Source: an uncultured Chlorobiota bacterium (lineage in GTDB: Bacteria; Bacteroidota; Ignavibacteria; UBA10030; UBA6906). From it: 64,000 nucleotides of DNA. The stretch is taken from positions 248,001-312,000 of the forward strand of contig CAADGV010000007.1 in NCBI GenBank assembly GCA_900696645.1. Direction: 5' to 3'. Position 1 is the stretch's first letter. Each line of letters opens with the position of its first letter. Both the position numbers and the translations under genes were made by a program. The notes beneath the pieces are model-generated. The model did not search any database, was not told the DNA's origin, and worked only from the letters and a program-made list of their open reading frames with translations. Of this stretch, positions 27,592-36,674 are shown in pieces.

Positions 27592-30500
27592 ATGCTCATA
27601 CGGATACCGGCTGCGAATGCTGAGCATTGTACAGTTGCGGAATTCGCCGGATTTTTCTGGAAACAATCACAGCAGGGAAGTATGCAATATGTGAAAGCGT
27701 TAGCCGACCACTTGACGCCGCGACATCATCGTTTTGTTGAGGCATTTTTGTTGAAATACTCAGATGCCGGCAATCCACATTTCGTTGCGGATGCATATCG
27801 TCAGATATTGAAGAGGGGTATTGAGGCGGTTTCGTATGTAGATGACCTGATGGTCCTGTATGGTGGATACGATCGGCGTCAGTTTCTATACGACATGTTG
27901 CGCTCGAATGAATTCTGCGCATTACAGCGTCGGGGTGAGGATCCGATCCAGGAACCTGAAGGCGTGAAACCACAGCTGCATCGTCCGCCCATCTCGCAAC
28001 TCGAACAATACCAGGACATATGGGTCAAGGGAAAAGTGGAAAAGAAGGGTGTGCGAGAGTGCGAGGATCGGTTTGAGATTATTCAATCCTTCTGCAAGCA
28101 GTATACGAGGCCATTTACGATTCTGGATATCGGGGCAAACCTCGGGTATTTTTCACTCCGCCTTACAGAGGTTTTCGATTGCACGGCAGTTGCTGTAGAG
28201 GGAATCTACGGCGAGTGGACCCATGAGGTATTGAAGAAGAATGAAAATCAACGCGTGATCCTCCTTCAGAAAGTGATATCGCTGGAAGGTCTGTGCGCGC
28301 TTGCAGCCGTCGAACATTTCGATGTTGTGCTTGCTCTGAGTGTCATTCATCATCTCGAAGGAAGCTTTGATGAATCGCTCAACGTTCTACGCTCGCTTGG
28401 CGATCACCTGATACTTGAGCTTCCGTATGAAGCGAATGCGTGCGGGCAGGAGGTTGTAACCAGCGTGCTGAATGCCACATTGCCGGAAGATGCTCAGATA
28501 CTAGGCTACGGAAAGAGCCATCTGATGGACGGCGAAAGACCAATCATGTTACTCTCGCAGCCAAAACAGTCCATTGCCCGTTCGTATCTTGGTACCCCAC
28601 GAACAGACCTGCACGTTACGATTACGAGTACATTTGACGAGAAGAAGGTCAGGTTTCACACGAAGGAGGAGGAGCGTACGTGGGCTCGCGGAATAAATCT
28701 GCAAACATATTTATGGTTTAAGGGAGTATATCCCTCCATGTCACGGATTGCCGACCTGTTGGCTGCCAAAAGGTTGCCGCAGGTGAGTCATCGCGACATT
28801 CAGCCTTGGAATGTGCTCGTACAAGGTGATGATGTCGAACTGATTGACGCAAATGATCCGAATCATGCCTATGATTTTCCTGACACAAAGTGTCTTGAGA
28901 GATTGTTGTGGCTACTCAGAGCGGATTCCTCCGGTTCACCGGAAGTGACGATGCCACCCGCGTCCCTGCAACTCACCGAACAACCACTATGGCGTCAGGC
29001 AGCCCCTGTCTCCAGCGACGTCGGTCCGCAGGCGGCTGTTGCAGCAGTGTTGAACAATGCCGATCGCCTTATTCAGGCCGGAAAGCTTGAACAGGCTGTC
29101 GCCGAATTGCAGAAAGGCTTTCAGTATTTCCGTGAAGCGGCAAAGCTCCATTTCCGATTGTATGAAGTAATGAAGGCACAGGGTCAGACGGAACGTGCAG
29201 AGGTTGAATTCGCTACCGCCTTCTTCTGTGACCCCTCTCTCGCAGAAGTTCACAACGAATTTGGGGTGAGAGCCTTTGAGAAGGGGAACATCGCGTTAGC
29301 GCTCAGGAACTTTGAGCGCGCCGTGCAATTCGACCGCAGGTGTGTTGCCGCGCAGAAGAATCTCAGTGATCTTTATGTGAACGAGGGAAGGCCGGAAGAC
29401 GCTGTACGGCATCTTCAAGCAGTTCTCGAATATTCACCTGATGATGTTGAGGCACTTGCCGGCCTCGGCTATGTTTGCGTACAGATGAAATCAATTGATG
29501 ACGCGATGTTCTTTTTCAATCGTGTAATTGCAATTCGTCCGGATCACCCCGAGGTCTTGCAAATCCTCCGTCTGCTTGATGCACAGCAGAACAAAGGAAC
29601 GGCCGCTGTGACTCAAGTATCCGGGCAGGAAGTGGTATCTTCAGAAGTTGTATGGGCTGCCCCGTTCTTCAATCCCAGCGGCTATGCAAGCGAGGCCATC
29701 AATTTCGTTCTCCCGCTTGAGCGTCGCCTTGCGTTGAAAATCTTCCACCATAACCACATCGTTTCCAAGGAGTTCATTCGTGAGCTTCCCGTTTCAGTGC
29801 GGGAATCGCTTGACAGGATGCAGAACAGAAAGGTAAAGCCAGAAGGATTCATCTTCGTTTCACACAATCCCGCACACGGCTTTGTGAAGCCCCCCGAAGC
29901 GAAATATGTCATCGGCCGAACAATGTTCGAAACGGACCGCATCCCGCACGATTGGGTTGTCAAATGCAACGAAATGGATGAAGTGTGGGTCCCGACGGAC
30001 TTCAACATGCAGACATTTGCCAGATGCGGAGTTGAGAAACAGAAACTTAAAAAGATTCCCGGGTCAGTCGATGTTCATATGTTCGACCCCCGAATTACCG
30101 AACCACTTCCGCTCGAAGAACGAAAGGGGTTCAACTTCCTTGCGGTGTTCGAATGGTCCGAGAGAAAGGGTTATGATGTTCTGCTGAAAGCATATTTCAG
30201 CGAATTCCATTCGTCGGATGATGTCGCTCTGTACTTACGCACGTACCTTATGGGACGTACGGATGCGGATGATTGCGATGAAATTCTGGAGAGAATCCGT
30301 GCCGTTGCACAGGAATTGGGAAAGAACTCGGACGAATTGCCGGCGATCCGTATCCTGAACAAGCAGGTGCCGCTCACAATGTTACCAATGTTGTACAAAG
30401 CGGTGGATGCCTTTGTTGCACCGAGCCGGGGGGAAGGATGGGGTCGTCCGCACATGGAGGCGATGGCGATGGAGTTGCCATGCATAGCGACAAACTGGAG

Positions 30501-32370
30501 TGGCAACACGGAATTCATGAACGAAAGCAACTCATATCCTTTACGGATTGAAGGGTTGAGATCTGTGCGTAAGATGGAGATTCCGATTTATGTGGGTCAC
30601 AAGTGGGCCGAGCCGTCTGTGAAACACTTGCGTCAGCTGATGCGTCACGTTCAGCAACACCGTGAGGAGGCAAGACAAAAGGGTGTTCAGGCACGCAGGG
30701 ACGTCGTTGAGAAATACAGTCAAGAAAAAGTCGCCGGGCTGGTGATGGAACGTATTGTGGCAATTCAAGAGACGCTCTCCGGCGATGCAGCAGTAAGGAA
30801 GAAGCCTTCGGTTGCTTGGGAAGGTACCCCTTTCGCGCATCACTCTCTTTCGTTGATTAACCGCGAACTATGTGTGGAGCTTCTCTCGAATGGATATGAA
30901 CTGTCCATTGTTCCATTCGGGGAAGATCATTTCAAACCGGGGAAGAAAAATCGCTTTGCGCGACTGCACTCAAAACGAAACAAATTGCTTCCATCGGTTG
31001 ATGTTCACGTTCGCCACCACTGGCCGCCGAACCTGACTCCGCCCGAGGAAGGGCGCTGGGTTGTGATGCAGCCGTGGGAATTCGGCAGCCTGCCAAAATC
31101 CTGGGTTGAGGCTTTCGCATCGCAAGTAGATGAGGTGTGGGCGTACACCGAATACGTTCGTCAGGTATATGTCAGCAGTGGAATTCCGGCAAATCGCGTC
31201 CATATTGTGCCGCCGGGCTTTGACCCGGAGACGTTTCATGCTGGCGTAAAGCCGCTGAAACTGAAGACGAAGAAGCAGTTCAAGTTTCTGTTCGTTGGAG
31301 GAACGATTTATAGAAAGGGAATCGACATTCTCCTGGAAACATACACTCAAACATTCACTAGTACTGATGATGTGTGTCTTGTTATCAAGGACATGGGGGG
31401 AGATTCATTCTACAAGGGTCAGACGTTTCGTGATGTTATTCTCGAACTCCGGAAGAAACCCGGGATGCCGGAGATTGAATACATCGATAAGATTCTCTCT
31501 GAACACGAACTTGCCGGACTCTACACTGCATGCAACGTACTCGTTCATCCGTATCGGGGCGAGGGATTCGGCATGCCGATTCTTGAATCAATGGCGTGCG
31601 GAACTCCGGCGATTGTCACACAGGGCGGCGCGGCTCTCGATTTCTGCAATCGGGAGAACAGCATTCTCGTTTCGGCAAGCAGACTCCAGCTCCCTTCAAA
31701 ATTCATCGGTCACGATGAAACCGTTGATTTCCCGTGGCTGCTTGAAGTCAACAAGAAGGAACTTGCAGAGAAGATGGCATTTGCAATGCAACATGTTGAC
31801 GATCTTCAGACTCTTGGGAAACAGGCAAGCGAGGACGCGCATAGTAACTGGACATGGAGGCACGCCGCCGCAAAGTGCCGTCAACGAATAGGTGAGTTGT
31901 CGAAGAAACCAATTGTCCGTTTCTCACAACAACCACCCGGCAATGAGTACATGCAGGAGAAACTCGGGAAGTCTCTCGCTTTGTTCAGGCTCGGTAGGTT
32001 CAAGGACTCTCTCGCAGAGCTGCTTGACCCGGGACCAAAGGTCAGTGAAAATGTTTCACAGGCAATCCAAACAGATCAGGCCAATCTCAAGGGTGCATGC
32101 TATCTCCGTCTCAACGATTTAGAGAAAGCGAAAGTGAGTTTTGAAGAGGCCCTGAATCTGACACCGGATTCATCGGAAGCTTGCGCAGGATTGGGTGAAG
32201 TGTTCTACTTGCTTGGGAAGGACAAGGAGGCGAAGATTATGTTTGAGTATGCTGTTGTGTATGATGAAGAGAATGTAATGGCTGTAAACGGCCTTGCCAA
32301 GGCGAACGAGAATCTTGGTTTGCCTTCTGATGAAAACTCTCTTGTTCAATACGTGACAGTAAACAAATAA
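27592..32370 (+). CDS. Giant multidomain glycosyltransferase: DUF4214, methyltransferase, kinase-like segment, TPRs, two GT4 domains, TPRs
   Basis: A 1592-residue cytoplasmic protein. The order seen is: DUF4214-like helical segment (about 35-105, ending LRSNEF); class I SAM methyltransferase (motif I LDIGANLG 178-185, then VIHHLEG near 250); a short kinase/APH-like catalytic segment HRDIQPWN (400-407) with LIDAND (417-422) but no clear N-lobe; TPRs (about 490-665); a GT4 domain with the E-x7-E motif E948/E956 in RGEGWG; a second GT4 domain with E1324/E1332 in RGEGFG; and C-terminal TPRs (about 1445-1585). Methyltransferase plus kinase modules are known from the polysaccharide-capping protein WbdD. 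Position just before a GT2-TPR gene and two flagellins suggests flagellin or surface-glycan modification. ATG 27592 is chosen for AGGGA at 27582-27586; GTG 27559 and ATG 27682 are alternatives. Confidence 0.85.
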   Translation: MLIRIPAANAEHCTVAEFAGFFWKQSQQGSMQYVKALADHLTPRHHRFVEAFLLKYSDAGNPHFVADAYRQILKRGIEAVSYVDDLMVLYGGYDRRQFLYDMLRSNEFCALQRRGEDPIQEPEGVKPQLHRPPISQLEQYQDIWVKGKVEKKGVRECEDRFEIIQSFCKQYTRPFTILDIGANLGYFSLRLTEVFDCTAVAVEGIYGEWTHEVLKKNENQRVILLQKVISLEGLCALAAVEHFDVVLALSVIHHLEGSFDESLNVLRSLGDHLILELPYEANACGQEVVTSVLNATLPEDAQILGYGKSHLMDGERPIMLLSQPKQSIARSYLGTPRTDLHVTITSTFDEKKVRFHTKEEERTWARGINLQTYLWFKGVYPSMSRIADLLAAKRLPQVSHRDIQPWNVLVQGDDVELIDANDPNHAYDFPDTKCLERLLWLLRADSSGSPEVTMPPASLQLTEQPLWRQAAPVSSDVGPQAAVAAVLNNADRLIQAGKLEQAVAELQKGFQYFREAAKLHFRLYEVMKAQGQTERAEVEFATAFFCDPSLAEVHNEFGVRAFEKGNIALALRNFERAVQFDRRCVAAQKNLSDLYVNEGRPEDAVRHLQAVLEYSPDDVEALAGLGYVCVQMKSIDDAMFFFNRVIAIRPDHPEVLQILRLLDAQQNKGTAAVTQVSGQEVVSSEVVWAAPFFNPSGYASEAINFVLPLERRLALKIFHHNHIVSKEFIRELPVSVRESLDRMQNRKVKPEGFIFVSHNPAHGFVKPPEAKYVIGRTMFETDRIPHDWVVKCNEMDEVWVPTDFNMQTFARCGVEKQKLKKIPGSVDVHMFDPRITEPLPLEERKGFNFLAVFEWSERKGYDVLLKAYFSEFHSSDDVALYLRTYLMGRTDADDCDEILERIRAVAQELGKNSDELPAIRILNKQVPLTMLPMLYKAVDAFVAPSRGEGWGRPHMEAMAMELPCIATNWSGNTEFMNESNSYPLRIEGLRSVRKMEIPIYVGHKWAEPSVKHLRQLMRHVQQHREEARQKGVQARRDVVEKYSQEKVAGLVMERIVAIQETLSGDAAVRKKPSVAWEGTPFAHHSLSLINRELCVELLSNGYELSIVPFGEDHFKPGKKNRFARLHSKRNKLLPSVDVHVRHHWPPNLTPPEEGRWVVMQPWEFGSLPKSWVEAFASQVDEVWAYTEYVRQVYVSSGIPANRVHIVPPGFDPETFHAGVKPLKLKTKKQFKFLFVGGTIYRKGIDILLETYTQTFTSTDDVCLVIKDMGGDSFYKGQTFRDVILELRKKPGMPEIEYIDKILSEHELAGLYTACNVLVHPYRGEGFGMPILESMACGTPAIVTQGGAALDFCNRENSILVSASRLQLPSKFIGHDETVDFPWLLEVNKKELAEKMAFAMQHVDDLQTLGKQASEDAHSNWTWRHAAAKCRQRIGELSKKPIVRFSQQPPGNEYMQEKLGKSLALFRLGRFKDSLAELLDPGPKVSENVSQAIQTDQANLKGACYLRLNDLEKAKVSFEEALNLTPDSSEACAGLGEVFYLLGKDKEAKIMFEYAVVYDEENVMAVNGLAKANENLGLPSDENSLVQYVTVNK

Positions 32371-33954
32371 ATGAAAATGACAACGGCGCATTCAAAGACA
32401 CAGAGTAAACAAGATCGAGGGAGTAGGCTTTCACTCTCAATGATCGTAAAGAATGAAGAAAAGTTTCTGCCCGACTGTCTCGAAAGTGTGAAAGGCCTTA
32501 TTGATGAAATCGTAATCGTTGACACAGGTTCGACCGATGCAACGAAAGAGATTGCGGCTCGTTACGGAGCACGTATAATTGATTTTAACTGGATCGGCGA
32601 TTTTTCGGCTGCGCGGAACCACGCACTTGAGCAGTGTACGGGCGACTGGGTGCTGTATCTTGATGCAGATGAACGACTTACAGACAATCAAGAGAATCTG
32701 CTGCGCAAGCTCATCACGGCAGGCGGTGTTGACGCGTACAATGTCATCATCGAAAATCCACACTCGCTGCAACAAGGGAACTTCAACCAGGAGAACTCTT
32801 ATCCGAGACTGTTCAGGAGATTGCCCGGAGTGAAGTTCGAGGGAAAAGTGCATGAGCAAGTCTGGCCCTCATTGATGCGACTGAAGCTAACCGTGAAGCA
32901 ATCGTCGCTTGCTATTCAACACCTCGGTTATGGTCAAGGGTATGATGTCGTCAAACAAAAAGCGGAACGGAACCTTGAACTGTTAAAGAACCAGCTTGCC
33001 GCGGACCCGGATGATGCGTATGCACAGTTCCAAACAGGTAACTCGCTTGTTATACTGCAACGCTACGATGAAGCAAGGCCTGCACTTGAGCTTGCTCTTG
33101 AGAACAGCAAACTTGACGTGACCAATAGGGCTTCCTGTTACAACCTGCTTGCCGAGATCGAAGTAAAACGGGGGAACCTTGACGCGGCAGTCGAACTCTG
33201 CCTGAAATCTCTTCAACTTGCTCCCAGACAATTGATGGCGCATTGGTTTCTTTCACTCATGTATTTCGATTTGAAGCTATTTGCCAAAGCAGTTGAGCAG
33301 TTGAGTACAATCGAGGAGTTGATTCCGGTTCCGGCGGCTCAGCGTTCAAATCAGGTTGCCTCCGATCTTCATCTCAGAATGGAAGATGTCAAGAAGCGGA
33401 TGGCAATAACATACGAGGCGGCGGGGGAATTCAAGAAAGCCCTCATACAGTATTCGAATGTTGTTGAACTGACTAAAGCGCAAGACGGATTGGCGGGACT
33501 CCTTAAATGTGCAGAGCAGGTTGAGGATTCCCGTTTCGTGATTGAGACATTGGGGCATCTTACAAGAACAAATTCAGCCAGCGTCGAACTCTTCCTCCCG
33601 CTTGCATGGTATTACCGGAAAGTGAATGACTTGGATTCTGCCATCAACTTCATAGACAAGGCAATCCGTGCCCAGCCTGCAAACAGCAAAGCATATGCCT
33701 TTGCGGTTCGCTGGAAGATGGATACGGGGGATGTTCAATCCGCAGAGAAGACTCTCGAATTGGCAGAGGAGAAAGGGATTCGGGATTTTGAGTTGCACAA
33801 GGCGGGCTTGCAACTTTTTCTGCAAAGGGGAGATGTGAATGCCGCGTTTCATCATCTTGAACTGATGTCGCAAACCACTGATGCTGATCTTACACCGATC
33901 AGGAATCGGCTTGCAGCGCTCGCGGAAAAGATATCGGCTGTATCATCTCCCTGA
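32371..33954 (+). CDS. GT2-family glycosyltransferase with C-terminal TPRs
   Basis: A 527-residue cytoplasmic protein. The N-terminal GT2 domain (about 20-250) opens LSLSMIVKNEEKFLPDCL, has the nucleotide-sugar loop VDTGSTD and the DXD-type motif DADE (98-101). From about 200 the protein is TPR-like helices to the end. GT2-TPR proteins resemble SPINDLY-like and WaaE/SunT-like glycosyltransferases that act on proteins or surface glycans. It starts directly at the stop of the giant glycosyltransferase gene and precedes the flagellins, so the pair may glycosylate flagellin. Confidence 0.87.
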   Translation: MKMTTAHSKTQSKQDRGSRLSLSMIVKNEEKFLPDCLESVKGLIDEIVIVDTGSTDATKEIAARYGARIIDFNWIGDFSAARNHALEQCTGDWVLYLDADERLTDNQENLLRKLITAGGVDAYNVIIENPHSLQQGNFNQENSYPRLFRRLPGVKFEGKVHEQVWPSLMRLKLTVKQSSLAIQHLGYGQGYDVVKQKAERNLELLKNQLAADPDDAYAQFQTGNSLVILQRYDEARPALELALENSKLDVTNRASCYNLLAEIEVKRGNLDAAVELCLKSLQLAPRQLMAHWFLSLMYFDLKLFAKAVEQLSTIEELIPVPAAQRSNQVASDLHLRMEDVKKRMAITYEAAGEFKKALIQYSNVVELTKAQDGLAGLLKCAEQVEDSRFVIETLGHLTRTNSASVELFLPLAWYYRKVNDLDSAINFIDKAIRAQPANSKAYAFAVRWKMDTGDVQSAEKTLELAEEKGIRDFELHKAGLQLFLQRGDVNAAFHHLELMSQTTDADLTPIRNRLAALAEKISAVSSP

Positions 33955-34021
33955 AGAAGTCGGACGTCCGTCTAAGTCGCCCTGCAGAAAATGACTGCAT
34001 GTTTGTAAAAAGGGAACACTG

Positions 34022-34067
34022 GCGCATCCAATTGGCCTCGATTGGAGGGTGCGCGATGATCCTTTTT
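34022..34067 (+). terminator. Probable terminator of the glycosyltransferase operon
   Basis: The hairpin pairs GCGCA (34022-34026) and CCAAT (34028-34032) with ATTGG (34041-34045) and TGCGC (34050-34054), with a small internal bulge. CCTTTTTG follows a few bases later. The gap to the T-run makes it weaker than a textbook terminator. Confidence 0.5.
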
Positions 34068-34133
34068 GTAGCTATTACACGCCTGATACCTCTAACTTCT
34101 TGCCCAGCATCAAGTAACAGACACAACGGGCGC

Positions 34134-34160
34134 TAAAGAGTTTTCTACAAATTCCGATAA
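34134..34160 (+). promoter_or_regulatory. Sigma-28 (FliA-type) promoter of flagellin gene 1
   Basis: TAAA (34134-34137), a 15-base spacer, then TCCGATAA (34153-34160) match the flagellar consensus TAAA-N15-GCCGATAA with one mismatch. Transcription would start near 34167, giving a leader of about 75 bases with a perfect AAGGAGGT before the ATG at 34242. Confidence 0.9.
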
Positions 34161-34241
34161 CACTTCCAGAACAATTATGTTCATAGTTCATGAGAGGGCA
34201 CGGACGCCCGATCGTATCAACATTCTTACAAGGAGGTAACT

Positions 34242-35069
34242 ATGCCGTTTACAGGTGGTGCTAGAATAAACACCAATATTTCAGCTATGAATGCGGTGAA
34301 TGCGCTGAACAGCATCAATCGCGATCTGGGTATGCACCAGGAACGTCTCGCCACAGGCCGACGCATCAATTCATCGGCAGATGACCCGTCGGGTTATATG
34401 ATTTCCAAGAAAATGGAAGGTCGTATTCGCTCGATGAGTTCGGCAATCGATAACGTCGGAGATGCATCTTCCACGTTAGGTGTTGCTGAGGGTTCTTATC
34501 AGAAGATAGCTGATCTGTTGGTGCAAATCAAAGAGAAGCAGACACGGTTCATCAATGGGGCATTCGGAAGTGATGAGAAAAGTGCCATTGCCACGGAGAT
34601 TGCGGCGTTGGCATCGGAGATTGATGACATTGTTGCCAACAACAAGTTCAACGGAGTGCAACTGCTCAACGGTACGTACTCCGAGGATTTTCAGGTTGGC
34701 GAGTCAAGCGCGGAGTTGTTCAATGTATCGTTCAGCGCAAGCGTCTCCTCGGCTTCTCTACTTGGCACGGCAGCAGGAAGCATTACCAGTGCGAATGTCG
34801 TTGGTTTGACTGTTGACACGGGCATTGGGACTGTGAACTCTGCGATCGGCGCAATCGGGGCATCGCTGAATCGTCTTTCGGCGAAGGAAGAAAACCTGAA
34901 CAACGCCATCACGAACACAGAAGCGGCGAAAAGCCGTATCTTTGATGCTGATATAGCAAAGGAACAGATCCAAGCTGCAAAACTCCAAATCTTGCAGCAG
35001 ACAGCTACATCGATGCTGGCGCAGGCAAATCAAGCGCCGCAGGTGTTCTTGTCTCTCTTCCGAAGCTAA
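34242..35069 (+). CDS. Flagellin (copy 1)
   Basis: A 275-residue short flagellin: a D0/D1 N-terminal helix region (RINTNISAMNA; NRDLGMHQERLATG; ADDPSGY), a reduced centre, and a C-terminal D0/D1 (NRLSAKEENL; AKSRIFDADIAKEQ; MLAQANQAPQ). Ser and Thr cluster at about 160-190 (SFSASVSSASL), a likely exposed region open to O-glycosylation. It is about 85 percent identical by eye to the next gene. A sigma-28 promoter and a strong ribosome-binding site precede it, and a terminator follows, so it is a separate late-class transcript. Confidence 0.97.
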   Translation: MPFTGGARINTNISAMNAVNALNSINRDLGMHQERLATGRRINSSADDPSGYMISKKMEGRIRSMSSAIDNVGDASSTLGVAEGSYQKIADLLVQIKEKQTRFINGAFGSDEKSAIATEIAALASEIDDIVANNKFNGVQLLNGTYSEDFQVGESSAELFNVSFSASVSSASLLGTAAGSITSANVVGLTVDTGIGTVNSAIGAIGASLNRLSAKEENLNNAITNTEAAKSRIFDADIAKEQIQAAKLQILQQTATSMLAQANQAPQVFLSLFRS

Positions 35070-35087
35070 GCCAACCAACCGGCGTAT

Positions 35088-35130
35088 TGACGAGGGAGGT
35101 GTTCGAAAGCGCACCTCCCTGTCAGTTTTT
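35088..35130 (+). terminator. Rho-independent terminator after flagellin 1
   Basis: The 8-bp stem GGGAGGTG (35094-35101) / CACCTCCC (35112-35119) is extended by TGAC (35088) / GTCA (35121-35124) and followed by GTTTTT. Confidence 0.88.
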
Positions 35131-35236
35131 AGTGATTTCGGGATGAAAAAAAGCCGTTTTACTGGCGGCTATAACGATGGCAAACAGGTTGCTACCTAAG
35201 TCTTTGAAACTCAACCCGTTACCAATCGGAAGCGGC

Positions 35237-35263
35237 TAAAGATTCAGCACATACCTCCGATAA
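35237..35263 (+). promoter_or_regulatory. Sigma-28 promoter of flagellin gene 2
   Basis: TAAA (35237-35240), 15 bases, TCCGATAA (35256-35263): the same elements and spacing as the first flagellin promoter. The leader is about 73 bases, with AAGGAGGTA before the ATG at 35343. Confidence 0.9.
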
Positions 35264-35342
35264 TAGTAACAGAGCAGCCAATGCTCAAGTAAACGGGCAA
35301 GGAAGCCCGACCAACACATACACAAACTACAAGGAGGTAGTC

Positions 35343-36167
35343 ATGCCACTTACCAGTGGAGCAAGAATCAATACCAACGTTGCCGCGATGAATGCGTTGC
35401 AGTCTTTGAACGCCATCAACCGTGACCTCGGTATGCACCAGGAACGTCTTGCGACCGGCAAGCGCATCAACAGTGCAGCGGATGATCCGTCAGGATACGT
35501 GATTTCCAAGAAAATGGAAGGCCGTATCCGTTCGATGAATTCTGCGCTGGACAACGTCGGTGATGCACAGTCGACTTACGGCGTCGCGGAAGGCGCCTAT
35601 CAGAAGATTGCTGATCTGCTTGTTCAGATCAAAGAGAAGCAAACCCGCTTCATCAACGGCGCATTCGGTGCCGATGAGAAGGATGCTATCGCAACCGAAA
35701 TCAAGGCCCTCGCCAGCGAAATCGACGACATCGTCTCGACCACAAAGTTCAATGGTGTCTCTCTGTTGGACGGCCAATACTCAGAGAGCTTCCAGGTTGG
35801 TGAAGGTTCCTCGGAAACGTTCAGTGTCACATTCAGTGCAAGCGTCTCCTCAGCTTCATTGCTTGGCACGGCGGCCGGCAGCATCACTTCCGCCAACGTT
35901 TCGGGTCTCACAGTGGACACCGGACTTGGAACGGTGAACAGCTCGATCGGTACGATTGGTGCCTCGTTGAATCGCCTCTCCGCAAAAGAAGCGAATCTCA
36001 ACACGGCAATTACGAATACCGAAGCAGCGAAAAGCCGCATCTTTGACGCTGACATTGCGAAGGAGCAAATCAAGGCTGCGAAGTTGCAGATCCTTCAGCA
36101 AACGTCAACATCAATGTTGGCACAGGCGAACACCTCGCCGCAGGTTTTCCTGTCACTGTTTCGATGA
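35343..36167 (+). CDS. Flagellin (copy 2)
   Basis: A 274-residue paralogue of the preceding flagellin, with the same architecture: conserved N-terminal ATGKRINSAADDPSG, a Ser/Thr-rich middle SFTFSASVSSASL-like stretch, and C-terminal SRIFDADIAKEQIKAAK. Differences between the copies are scattered and mostly conservative. Its own sigma-28 promoter allows separate dosage. A GC-rich hairpin follows the stop, before the export-chaperone genes. Confidence 0.97.
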   Translation: MPLTSGARINTNVAAMNALQSLNAINRDLGMHQERLATGKRINSAADDPSGYVISKKMEGRIRSMNSALDNVGDAQSTYGVAEGAYQKIADLLVQIKEKQTRFINGAFGADEKDAIATEIKALASEIDDIVSTTKFNGVSLLDGQYSESFQVGEGSSETFSVTFSASVSSASLLGTAAGSITSANVSGLTVDTGLGTVNSSIGTIGASLNRLSAKEANLNTAITNTEAAKSRIFDADIAKEQIKAAKLQILQQTSTSMLAQANTSPQVFLSLFR

Positions 36168-36189
36168 CGGAACATTGACATGGTGAACG

Positions 36190-36218
36190 AGGAGCGGCGC
36201 CCCGTAAGGCGCCCTCCT
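36190..36218 (+). terminator. Hairpin after flagellin 2 (weak terminator or attenuator)
   Basis: GGCGCC (36196-36201) pairs with GGCGCC (36208-36213) and AGGAG (36190) with CTCCT (36214-36218), with one bulged base. Only GATTTCTC follows, so termination may be partial and allow read-through to fliS and fliD. Confidence 0.5.
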
Positions 36219-36281
36219 GATTTCTCGATGTGAAACAGGATGTAACATAGCACAAACCCTAACTAACGAAAGCACCGATAC

Positions 36282-36641
36282 ATGCAGGCAGCACAACAGC
36301 AACCGTTTCCGACAATGGAGAGATCATACGTTGGAGTCAGGGTAAACTCGGCGTTAAATTCATACCGGAACGAACAGTTGGCGAATCTCTCCCCCGTTGA
36401 GGTGATTCACAAGTTGTACGGCGTGGCCATTCAGGCAATCAAAAAAAATGATCAGCAGTTGGCGAACCGTGCAATCAACGAGCTTATTGCAGGGTTGAAT
36501 TTCGAGCATCAGGAAATTGCTTTAAGCTTATACAGACTTTATCAGTACTCGAAACATTGTCTTCGGCAGGGCAAGCCGGCAGATGCGATGGAAGTATTGG
36601 AAGAATTGCGTTCCGCTTGGGTCGAAGCATTCAAATTGTAA
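36282..36641 (+). CDS. fliS: Flagellin export chaperone FliS
   Basis: A 119-residue helical protein. NSYRNEQLANLSPVEVIHKLYGVAIQAIKK matches the first two FliS helices in content and spacing; the C-terminal helix ends LRSAWVEAF. FliS caps the flagellin C-terminus in the cytoplasm until export. It is followed after 33 bases by fliD. No strong Shine-Dalgarno sequence precedes ATG 36282; ATG 36315 is possible. Confidence 0.9.
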   Translation: MQAAQQQPFPTMERSYVGVRVNSALNSYRNEQLANLSPVEVIHKLYGVAIQAIKKNDQQLANRAINELIAGLNFEHQEIALSLYRLYQYSKHCLRQGKPADAMEVLEELRSAWVEAFKL

Positions 36642-36674
36642 TGTGAGGCGGGCGGACAAAGAGGAGATGCAGTA

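Noticed and set aside
34750-34800. TTGGCACGG in both flagellins as sigma-54 sites
   Set aside because: No -12 element; these are codons of the conserved LLGTAAGS stretch.
36255-36285. CCGATAC as a sigma-28 promoter of fliS
   Set aside because: No -35 at the proper distance, and transcription would start inside the gene.
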